Shown piece by piece: positions 32,986 through 43,047 of a stretch of 64,000 nt of DNA (its first letter is position 1; every line of letters begins with the position of its first letter). The translations under genes were made by a program, and so were the position numbers. Source of the DNA: Macrotrachela quadricornifera (taxonomy: Eukaryota > Rotifera > Eurotatoria > Philodinida > Philodinidae); NCBI GenBank assembly GCA_022393335.1, contig JAJEKB010021880.1, positions 2,204,325 through 2,268,324 of the forward strand, in the 5' to 3' direction. The notes under the pieces are model-generated. The model did not search any database and was not told the DNA's origin. It was given only the letters and a program-made list of their open reading frames with translations.

Positions 32986-34588
32986 ATTCACCACTTATCA
33001 TTTATACATGTTAATACATTAATGCTCTCTATTGTTATAATAAATTGATTTTTGTTCAATTTATTTAATATAAAAAAAAAGAAGTTTTGTGTTTCAAATC
33101 TCGGTTGTTTTGGTCTGTAATTTTGTTAACTCTTTTTTTTTCTATTAATTGAACACAATGTAAAATTATCGTTTTGTCAAAGAACAATACATCTTTTCTG
33201 TGTCAACAACAGACAACTTGTATTCATATCAGTATTCATAATCTGCTACTCATCAAATAAAACAATGTAATATTAATGAAAACTTACATGGGTATAGCCG
33301 AAACGTGAGGAAAAAAGGGGGTTAGTTTGAAGTAAAATTACAGTTGAAGCATACACTGATTAAACGAGGCGATATATCTAACTCATAATAGCATTGAAAT
33401 ATTCGATGAAAAAGTTGTTAGTGCAATCTTTGCGGAATTAAAATGTGAAACAGGATATAATTTCTACTACTGATTGTGTAGGGTGGTAAAACCTAATCAA
33501 AAAATTATAGATAATCCTGCTTCTGCTCTCAAAGAGATCGCTATCATCAATATAAAACCATATCTGAGCAAAAGTGCACCGATTCTATTGAAAGATCATG
33601 TATTAATTAAATTAGCTAGTTACAAAATTACAAAGCTTTTCAAATATATCAATTGATCATTAGTTAAATAGTGTTGTTTTTTTATACAATTTTTTCTTTT
33701 GAGAAATTGCTTTGCATTATACTATACAGTCACGATCTGTGAAGAGAGAGAGGAATTGATCCATATTTCTACCGCCATACATTTCGGCACTTCTTTTAGA
33801 TCGTATTTCACAGAAAAAGGTAGTGAACAGATTCAAAGACATCTGACAACCGTTTTTTTTGCATTTTTCTGCTGTGTTATCTATTTAACTATAAAAATAT
33901 TCGTTAGAACTAAGAAGGTTTAAAATTACGACACCTTCTGATATGTGAATTTAGGTTCGGCATATCGACTTTTTCTTAATACAGTAGAAGTCATAGGACT
34001 GGTACCAGTTTTTTATTTTGTTCAATAGAGGATTTAGATCTCATCTTTTAACGATAGGTAGAGTTCGATGAGTCTCATCGAATTCTATTTATGGATGTAA
34101 CCTGCTTGAACACTCAAATATATTTTCTCGGTAGTTCAAGGATGAAAAATGAAAAAATCCAAATGATTATGATAGATAATTGTGATACTCAAATTCCGTT
34201 AATATATTGATACCTATGAAACATCAATATGTAATATTGAGATTAATTGATAATGTTCAAATTATATTGATTTGTAGATAAATTTTCAGTATTTTAGATA
34301 AAATATTTATAATAACAACTGGAAAAATAAAAGATTATTTTTAAGTATTGTTAAAAAATATTCTTTTCTAAGTTATTAACCATATATTATTTGATTCTAT
34401 ATGAATTTCGTCACTAAGAATAAAACATGTCGATTACTTTTTTTCTTTCCTCTTGAGAAGTAACATTATTATAAAAGCTTAAAATATTGTTCTATATTTG
34501 TCATTTTGCTCGATAATCTTTAATAATGATATTTACAGCGATTTATCACTAATCTCGATGAATTATTTCTTTTCATTTTCATTTGAAA
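32986..34588. other. Intergenic and 5' flank of the beta-lactamase-like gene
   Basis: AT-rich. Small frames at 33474-33656 and 33699-33923 have no recognisable family. No defined promoter element was identified. Confidence 0.4.
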
Positions 34589-35868
34589 ATGAAGATAGAT
34601 CAAAGTAATATGATGTATTATTCTATTTTGATTGGATTTTTTTGCTGGATATCAACTGTAATTTGTTTCAATAATGTTGATTATAATATTCGTGGAACAA
34701 CTGCTACAGGATGGGAGTTTGTCCGAGACTTATTCAAACAAAATTTTGTACAAGGAATAGATACAGGTGCTTCAATAGCGATTTATCACAATGGTCTGTT
34801 GGTTGTTGATCTGACGGGTGGATGGTTCGATGAATTGTACACAAAACCGTACGATAACAACACACTACAATTGGTATATTCGACATCAAAGAATTTAGTG
34901 GCTGTGGCAGTTGCACTTTGTGTTCAACGAGGTCTACTTGACTATTCTAGCTTAGTGACAAAATATTGGTCAGAATATGGTCAAAATGGTAAAGAGAATA
35001 CCACGGTAGCAGATGTTATGTCACATCGTGCTGGAGTATCAGAACATCCACCTTCATTAGAAGAGCATTTGAACACAACAGCAATGGTACAATGGTTGGA
35101 AAAACAGTCACCTATATGGTCTCCTGGAACAGCTCAAGGCTATCATAGTATTACATTTGGTTGGTTAGCTGGAGAACTTATTCGACGAGTCGATCCAAAG
35201 AAGAGAACCATTGGACAGTTTATTCAAGATGAAATAACTAAGCGCATTCAAACTGAATTCTACATTGGTTTACCATCAAACCTGGAATATCGTGTATCAC
35301 CAATCGATTTCACAGATGTACGAGGAATATTAAATGAATCAACATTGCATACCTTGGAATTTTACAATGAGTATCGTACACATCAAGCAGAAGTTCCTGC
35401 TGCTAACGGAATAACCAATGCACGATCATTAGCTAAGATCTTTGCATCTTTGATTGGAGATGTAGACAATCAAAAAGGTAGTCGATTACTAAAAGAAGAA
35501 ATTTTGAAACAAGCCACGAAATCCTACACACGAGCAGATGAAGTGGATCTAACGCTACAAGCACCTGTATCGTTTAGTTTAGGCTTTATAAGTTACGACC
35601 AAATTTATCCAGATTTTGCTCCAGGATCATTTGGTCATACTGGTAGTTTCACATCTCAGATTTCAGTTCTGTTCTGTATGAAGTTTCTTTAATTCTAGGA
35701 GCTGGTGGTAGTATTGGTTTTACAGTACCTTCAAAAAATCTTTCTTTTGTCTTTGTCATGAATCGATTCATCGCCGATCCAATAGCTTCAGATGCTCGAG
35801 TACGAACGATTCTTGACAAAGTTGCAGCAAAAATCAATACAAATAATCGAAATGAAAACGGATCATAA
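34589..35868 (+). CDS. Secreted serine beta-lactamase-like (class C / LACTB-type) protein, two exons
   Basis: Exon 1 is 34589-35642 and exon 2 is 35699-35868, joined across a 56-bp GT-AG intron (35643-35698). The product has 407 residues. A hydrophobic signal peptide occupies about residues 9-27 (YYSILIGFFCWISTVICF). The beta-lactamase/penicillin-binding fold is shown by STSK (98-101, catalytic Ser and Lys), a YHS triad equivalent to Y-x-N at about 185-187, and FGHTG rebuilt exactly across the splice junction and followed by AGGS. Eukaryotic relatives are serine hydrolases or peptidases whose substrates are mostly unknown; extracellular or lysosomal activity is likely here. The start is the first ATG after an in-frame upstream TTG. 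All key residues are present, so it is probably functional. Confidence 0.88.
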
Positions 35869-37469
35869 ACATTCAATTTCAGTAATTGTACAGAAAAATG
35901 ATAATATTAACTCGATTGAGACAAAATATAAAATATGTTTACTCTAATGATTGTATTCATTCAGCGAATAATCATGATTTGTTACTGCTCCTCACATAGA
36001 TTCATGTTAAGTATTGTGTTAGAGAAACATTAATATTGGTTAATCGTGTAATGAAGATTTATTTTTTGAATAATACAAATTGTACTTGTATAGGTTTTCA
36101 ACGAATATTCAGCTAAATATATCTTTGCTATTGCAATCTATTATAATTTCAATTTTCTTCTTGCCATACTTCTTCCAAGCTGAATAGTATTTATAACTTA
36201 TGTTCCATAAAGGGCAATGCATGTTTTCTGTTGATTTTTACTTAATTAGAAAACACATATAGTTTAATATGGAACTTATTATAATAGCAGAGCCTAAAGT
36301 TAGTAGATATTCCTATAGGTTTCAGCTTGATTGGTTAAATATTTTGCGTACCTTGGTACTCTTTCAGATGAATTGGGTCATATATGTCCCTGATAAAATG
36401 TCTTCTCATTAATGTTTCTGATGATTGGTGCTATTTTATTCTATATATCTTTGATCTTATTTTATGCTTGCAATAAAAAAGGACAATTCAATCAATAAAT
36501 CTTTTTCTATTATTAAACCATCGGTAAAACTATCATATAATTCTTTGGTACATTGTTCAGCAAGTCATACTTTTGGTCCAGGTAAGCGTTGTTTTCATTC
36601 CACTAGACATTTGTATGACAACATCATTCACAACTTTAGTTAATCTTTGATTATAACCTTCAAAAGAACAATTTTAGCTGACAATTTAAGTTTTGACTTG
36701 ACATATTTTTGTATGAATTCTTAGTTTTTTTTGACATAAACTGTGAATATTTCAAATTGATACTTGAGGTATTCAATAACTTTTGAAATATTTAAATAAA
36801 ACAGATGAATTATCTCGTTCAGCATCAAGCAAATCTTTTCCAATTTCTAGGAAATAAAGAAGAAACACATTGCTCTTGTCTACACATAATTTTAGGCATA
36901 ATCTTTTATGCGATTTGGCGTTTAGCTCTTAGCTATCATTGTGTGTTCGATTAAGTTATGCTGGTTCATGCAGTTTTTGCACTAATTCAGATATTGATTA
37001 CCTTATCAACTTTCTCTGCAATCCTATATGTAAATATATAAAAATATAAACAGTGCTGAAAAGCTTACCACATGTCGAAGACGTTTCCATTTGGTGAGTA
37101 ATATCTGAAATATTGATTTGAGTACACGATGTAGTAGCTAAAATAATGCGAAAAACAAAACTTTTTTCGTTGACTCTCCATATAATTCATTAACAAATAT
37201 AGTTTTCATAAAGGTATTTAATTCTTTACTTCGCTAGTTACGTTCTCAATACGTTTCTAACAATGCAGCTACTCCTGATTATTAATATACATATAAATGC
37301 AAATTCAACGTCAATTGAAAATAAAGCTTACTTGTAATGATTGATGACGATGATGATATTGAATTTGAACATAAATTGTTAGATTCATCTCTTAATACAA
37401 TTGTCGTCAAATTAAGAGCTAGTATGAAAAGTTTTGAATACTATAAGTTTAAATAGTAATATAAAAATG
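35869..37469. other. Intergenic, nothing recognised
   Basis: AT-rich. A Ser-rich frame at about 37340-37440 on the minus strand could be a further exon of the transposase gene, reached from a GTGAGT donor at about 37478. This is weak. Confidence 0.35.
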
Positions 37470-39571
37470 TTACTCACAAGTACTTGAAAATTGACCGCAT
37501 GATGCAGATCGAAAAATACGTTGGCGACGAGAATTGTCGATGACCATATCGTCTGAACTAATTTGTTGTTGAGCATTTGTAATAGGTGAAGCCATTGCAC
37601 TTGATGTAAGTGGTACTAAAAGCTTTTCTTTGCTTATAGCACGGGGATCGAATGGATAGATTCCGGTCTTGGCAAAACGAGAACTGCAATGACCTTTAAG
37701 TAAACGATTTTTCCACAATTCCGATATCTACAATAGAGAGAAAACAAGATTTAGAGTTGGTAAAACCTCAGAATGAAATATCAAAAAAAATATCATTCGA
37801 GTTAAATAAAATAACCTTTCAATTTTAATAAAATTCTATGTAATTTATAGCAGTTATTTTCTCTTCTATTCATTCATTTATATTTACTGCTCTCCCGAAT
37901 GACCTTATCGTTACTACTTACCTGAAAATGATTGTGAATACATTATAAACACACTTCATATTACTACTCTTGAAGCCCTTTACCAGAGCCCATCTGAGCC
38001 GTCTAATTACCGTTGCCCGTCCGACACTACGTGGAAGTGATGGGTTGAATTTTGTCGGACTCCTATATGTATATGTACTCTATGAAACAAAAAGGAGACC
38101 TACCAATAAAGCAAATTTTTGTTTATCAATTGGACTACTATTTGTTTTAATGTTGTGTTCGACAAGAAGTGATCGCCATGCTGTTTTAATTTTATGCAAT
38201 GTGACAACGTCCAACGGTTGCAAGATAGTTGTTGTGTGCGGTGGTAAACATTCTAATTCAATTTGATTGTCCATGGCAGCTTTGATAATTCGAACGCTTT
38301 TGTGTGTTTTATGACCATCAAAAAAAAGAATGAGAGGTCGTTTAATTTTACTTACCTTAGAAATAAATTGATTAACAAACCAATCGAAAAAAACGGGTTC
38401 CTCCACCCATCCTGATAGTGTACAATTATACCTGCTTCCAGGAAACCCATTTTTTGGTATTGATGTTGACCATAGCTTTGCACCTTGATAGATAATATAG
38501 GGTGGTAATTTGCTGTAAGAAAAGCGATTTAGAATCTTTTTGTATAAATAAACCAAAAAAATCTTACTCGCCATTAGCTGATGTGCATATTAATAAAGTT
38601 GTATGAGATTTTCCCGTACCCGATTGTGATGATGTTGCATGTTTTGTATCACGTTTAATGACAACTGATCTTCGACCAGGATCATCAGTAAAACCGACTT
38701 CATCGACATTCCATAAAGCCTCTGGTCTTTTAAACAGATTATATTTCTTCAAGACTTCGTGAAGATGTTGAAACCACTTGTCTACAAATCAAAAAATCCA
38801 ATTTTACAAAGAAAGACTTAAAAGATGCAAGATTTAATTCTTCATTAATGATAAACTATCTTAGTGAAAATACTACTGAAGTAAGTACAATTTGCCAGCA
38901 TGAGCACCCAAAACCTATGACTACTCAAAACCCGCGAGTACTCAGAACTACTGGCGATGTTTTAGCATGAATGCCTTTTGAGTACTCGTTGAATAAGTGC
39001 TTGTACTAGGGTATTGCAAGGTAGAAATTCGTGAATAATTTTCCTCTTTTATGATTCGTAAACAGGTAAATTCTCATTTTAAAAGTTAGATTTTTCTGCT
39101 TGATCGGCTAAGACCAACACTTACGAACAACTTCTTTACGGCAAGCATTGATCGAACTTTTTCAAGTTTTTCTGTTTTTCCTAATTTTAACTGATTTGAC
39201 CATCTTTTTATAAAGTCACCGAACCAGTCTTTAAGTGAAGAATTTGGAGATATGGTTTTGCCGAGTTCAATCATATAAGATCTAGTCAAATGTATAACTA
39301 TGCATGGTGTAACAGGACATTGCCATCCTTGGAATAAAATAATTGTACGAACAATCAGCTCTTCTTCATCTTTTGTTAAAATCGTTTTACCACCAGGACG
39401 AGAATTGATATCATTTGCTGATAATTTATTGTAAATTGTTCGAACAGGAATGTGGAAGTCAACAGCAGCATCAGCAACTGAAAGACCTTCATTGCGGATC
39501 TTATACAAAGCATTTTGTACATCTTCTTCTGTATAATTAGGTTTATTTTTTCTTTTGTATGTTCGAGGCAT
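37470..39571 (-). CDS. pogo/Tigger-like (CENP-B/DDE) transposase, multi-exon
   Basis: Four exons can be read. Exon 1 (39125-39571) starts MPRTYKRKNKPN and has a psq/CENP-B-type helix-turn-helix (IRNEGLSVADAAVDFHIPVR). Exon 2 (38568-38781) has WNVDEVGF with the first catalytic Asp. Exon 3 (38104-38512) has LILFFDGHKTH with the second Asp and LQPLDVV with the third. Exon 4 (37470-37727) has SSRFAKTGIYPFDP. The phases match at exon 2/3 (phase 2) and 3/4 (phase 0). At exon 1/2 the strongest donor (39124) is phase 0 while the acceptor (38782) needs phase 1, so there is either another donor or a small lesion. DD-D transposases cut and paste at TA sites. No terminal repeats were found, so this could be a domesticated Tigger/Jerky-type gene. 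Confidence 0.75.
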
Positions 39572-40246
39572 GACATATGCACAAGATAAAAATAAGGAAG
39601 ACAACATTGAGAAACAACAACTATCTTTTCTTATATAGCTTGCTCATCAATTAGCCAGTTATTATCCACCAATATAGATACAGCTTATGTTGTATATTCA
39701 GCCCAATATATGAGAAAAAGCGTATGATAATACTGATAAGAAATATCCATCCAGTTGATATATAGTTCATACATTGCTATCGTAATGTGACCTTCTTTGT
39801 TGATGTTGATTCGTTTGAGCAAATGAAATATTGTTCAACAAGAGAGAAAAATGACAGTTTCTCGCATGACATTTATTGAAATCTATGATAAACATTGTAT
39901 CATATTTTCTCACTTTAAAATTATTGTTTCGACATCTACGTACTTCAGTAAATCAACTATAAAACACTTTAATTCTTGTAGTTAGGTTAATTGTATACTC
40001 AATTATGAAACCAGTATTATTATCTTGTTTATTTGAAAAAAAATTGAAATCTTTTTGAAAACCTTGCAGTTTTTATCATTAATTGTTTTATTGTTGATAC
40101 TTTAAATATAATGATCATTTTTGAAAATCTATAGGTGAACAGAGCTCGATGAGAGGAACATTTTAATCACCAGAATAACTTAAAAATAATATTTACTTTC
40201 CACAAAAAATAGGTTTTAGTAGTCCCAGCAAAATTAGCAGAGTTTC
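39572..40246. other. Intergenic upstream of the Tigger-like gene
   Basis: AT-rich, with no gene or ordered repeat recognised. Confidence 0.4.
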
Positions 40247-40320
40247 TCAAATCACCCCGTATATTTGTATTGATTGCCAAATCATCCCGTATATTTGTAT
40301 TAATTGCCAAATCACCCCGT
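40247..40320. repeat. 30-bp tandem repeat, 2.4 copies
   Basis: ATCACCCCGT or ATCATCCCGT recurs at 40251, 40281 and 40311, exactly 30 bp apart, each followed by ATATTTGTATT-ATTGCCAA in the first two units. The last unit runs into the GGGGTGATTTGGC palindrome. Confidence 0.85.
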
Positions 40321-40322
40321 GT

Positions 40323-41675
40323 GGGGTGATTTGGCATAAATTTTATTTTCAAAGGTATTTTTACAAATGATAGTATATGGATCTGGTAAAAAAATTGAAA
40401 ATCAAGATTCATATAGATCTGTAGAGAAATTTTTGGGCTTTCGAATGATATAATTTTGATCAAAAATTGATTTCAAATAGCTTGGAAAAATAGGTTTTCT
40501 TTTTTATGCGAAAAATAGCTGGAATTGCCAAATCGGGTAAACTACGTTTCGTACCACCTATTACGAACATCTGACAGCATGACCGGGTGTTCAGAATCGA
40601 AAATTTTTTTTGACGATTTTTCATAGGAGTTCGTAAAAGTAACTTTTTTTAGAGATTTATACTTGGAGTTCGGAAATAAATTTTATTTTTGAAGAGTATT
40701 ACGGATGTTCGGAAATACTGTTTCACAGAAGATCGTACAAGAAAAAGTAAAATACGTCTGGCGGACCGATTCAAAGTTTAGAATAGAATGTTTTTTGCTA
40801 TGTCTCATATAGTCCTGGAGATCGTAACGACCAACATTGGATAACGCCTGTACTATAAGTTAAGAATGACAGGAAGCTCGTGAATAAATATACCAGGAGA
40901 TCGTTACGAACATAATCACTTTTTTTTCGATTTTTCTTATCGACTATGATAATCTGAAGACCTGCAGTATATTTGAAAATACATAGGCTTAAAGAATAAA
41001 CATTTTTCTACAAAATGCACAGTCAATCAATCGCCTAAAATTTCAGTTAATGGAATAGTGCACAAACCTTTGACCGGGACTGGAAAGATTTTTTGATCCC
41101 GATGCCGTTCCCTAATGCGTAGACTTTCACTTATTCCCAAACATCCTGTTGTTTTCATTCCGATCACCTCGTAATTTCGTTACGACCTTCCTGTATTGAT
41201 GGATACGGACTCCTGCACTTCCTCATTCCGATCTCCAATCAAAGTTTCTGTTTGATCTTTAAGGATTGATGGTAAATGTTACTCACGATCTTCCGGACAT
41301 ATTTCATTACGGACATCCTGTTTCTTTAATTAAATTTTGTCATTCCGACATCCTTGACGAAAATTTTGAATAATTTTTTTGCTGGAAGTTCGTAAAAGAC
41401 ACCTGCTACAGGAGTTCGGAATGACGAGAGAGTACGAAACGTAGTTTTCCCGCCAAATCACCCTACATGGGGTGATTTTGCAAATCGCCTAGTGGGTCAC
41501 ACTAAAACCACCGTGAAAACGTTATTTGAAGAGATTTTGAGAAACTAAAAAAACCATTCGATAGAGAAATATTTTCTCTACATACTTTGTACCAAAAATT
41601 TTTTTCTACCGATTAAAATAAAAATTTTATGAGCATTGAAACACAAAGTTTCAATTTTTTGTGCCAAATCACCCC
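40323..41675. mobile_element. Inverted-repeat element with GGGGTGATTTGGCA termini
   Basis: GGGGTGATTTGGCATAAA at 40323 is matched by its reverse complement at 41662-41675. A similar palindromic copy (CCAAATCACCCTACATGGGG) lies at 41453-41475. The interior is mostly occupied by a second, nested element. Non-coding. Confidence 0.6.
40535..41451. mobile_element. 917-bp non-autonomous DNA transposon with 8-bp target duplication (Merlin-like)
   Basis: The ends are GGGTAAACTACGTTTCGTAC (40535) and, reverse-complemented, GGGAAAACTACGTTTCGTAC (ending 41451). GCCAAATC lies immediately outside both ends (40527-40534 and 41452-41459), a perfect 8-bp duplication. GGG-starting ends with an 8-bp duplication fit the Merlin superfamily (family knowledge); a P-type element is an alternative. 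The interior is a field of GAGTTCGTAA / TTCCGA-ATCC words in both orientations, with no ORF. Confidence 0.88.
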
Positions 41676-41862
41676 TTCCTACTCTATGTGAAAAAAATCG
41701 ACAGGAAGGAAAAAGTGCTGTCAAATAATCATAGGCCCATCATTTTTTTTTCGCTCTTCGCCGACTATTTTTATTCTATCTAAATTCTTTCCTGTTCATT
41801 TCTAACTGTTAAAATTTACTCTATTTTTTGACAATCAACTGAACTTTATTTCGAAGAAAAAA

Positions 41863-42440
41863 ATGGGCAGAAAAGCTGTTAATACTGATCAAAATAAGAA
41901 CATTATCTGCTTACATGATACTGGTATGTCCCAGCATGAAATATCTCGTAAACTAAGCATTTCTTGTAAATGTATTCGTCAAACTATTCGTAAATTCGAT
42001 AAATATCATACAATAGCTACGAAACCTGGTGCTGGACGTACACCAAAATTAACTGAACGTCAAAAACGACTGATTAAGCTTCAACAAGTTCGGAACGATA
42101 CATTATCATTGACTGACCTCATCCGCTTTGCTCGTACTGATTTGAATTTAACAATCACTTGACAAACTGTCAGCCGTATCCTTCGAGATTTTGATATGGT
42201 TTCGTATATTGCGCCTGAAAAACCTCGAATTACTCCTGCACAAAGATGTACTCGAGTTGACTGGTGTTATGAACATTTAAGCTGGTCAGTAAACGACTGG
42301 TCGAACGTTGTTTTACGGATGAAAGCAACTATAAGATATTAAATCGGAAGAATCGAATGTATATATGCCGTTTTCGACATGACCGAAGTCGATTTGAACG
42401 TTCACAATAACGTGTACATAAAGGAGAGGAATCTCTTAAT
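41863..42440 (+). pseudogene. Tc1/Tc3-like transposase, truncated and frameshifted
   Basis: The ATG at 41863 opens 99 codons encoding the bipartite helix-turn-helix of Tc3-type transposases: MGRKAVNTDQN, GMSQHEISRKLSIS, then the GAGRTPKLTERQ linker. A TGA (42160-42162) interrupts, after which the same frame continues (QTVSRILRDFDMV, APEKPRITPAQR) into the catalytic core. A frameshift near 42310 moves to TDESNYKILNRKNRMY with the first catalytic Asp. Coding similarity stops by about 42440 after another stop, without the second Asp or the Glu. It is inactive. Confidence 0.8.
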
Positions 42441-43047
42441 GTTTTACACAAACTCATCTATCTAACATACATATAGATTAAACGATTAGATCTGTTGCAG
42501 AAATAAAATATTCATTTTTTTGTATATAACATACATGGAGCTATAATTTTGTTATACCCTGTACGGTCGTACTGCCACAGTATCCGGTCCTGTGTTAACG
42601 TTCCGATTAATACAGAGCCGAATAGTGTGACAGTACGCCCATATACGGATATATTTTAATGAAGTGACGCTCCGTATTTCTGTGCCTATTATTATGGCCT
42701 ATGACGGATCGTATCGATAGACGTGGGTACCCATGGGAAAAAGATGAAGTCAAAAGCTCGAAAATAGTTCGAGTAGTTTTCTTATGAGTACAAAATTTAA
42801 AGGATGAATTCGCATTCAATTGTCGAACTGCATTTTATACTGTATATGACTGAGTCCATTTTTTCTACACTCGATGTTCATTAAGAAAGTTTTCATTTAA
42901 TGCTATATAATTTAAGAAAAAAAGTGTTATCAATATTTAGTATAAATAATATATTAAGTTTTTTCTCGTTGAATATGAATAAAAAGAGTATATAAGTAAA
43001 TGAATATCCACTTTTCAATAGTACTTCCATCATAGCGATTCGTTTAT
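42441..43047. other. Intergenic / 3' flank of the caspase-E2 gene
   Basis: The 42550-42650 stretch has GTACGGTCGTACTG words like a transposon end. No gene. AT-rich just downstream of the stop at 43048, where polyadenylation of the minus-strand gene should occur. Confidence 0.4.

Noticed and set aside
34583..34588. Longer start for the beta-lactamase-like gene at TTG
   Set aside because: An ATG lies two codons downstream and the signal peptide is complete from there.
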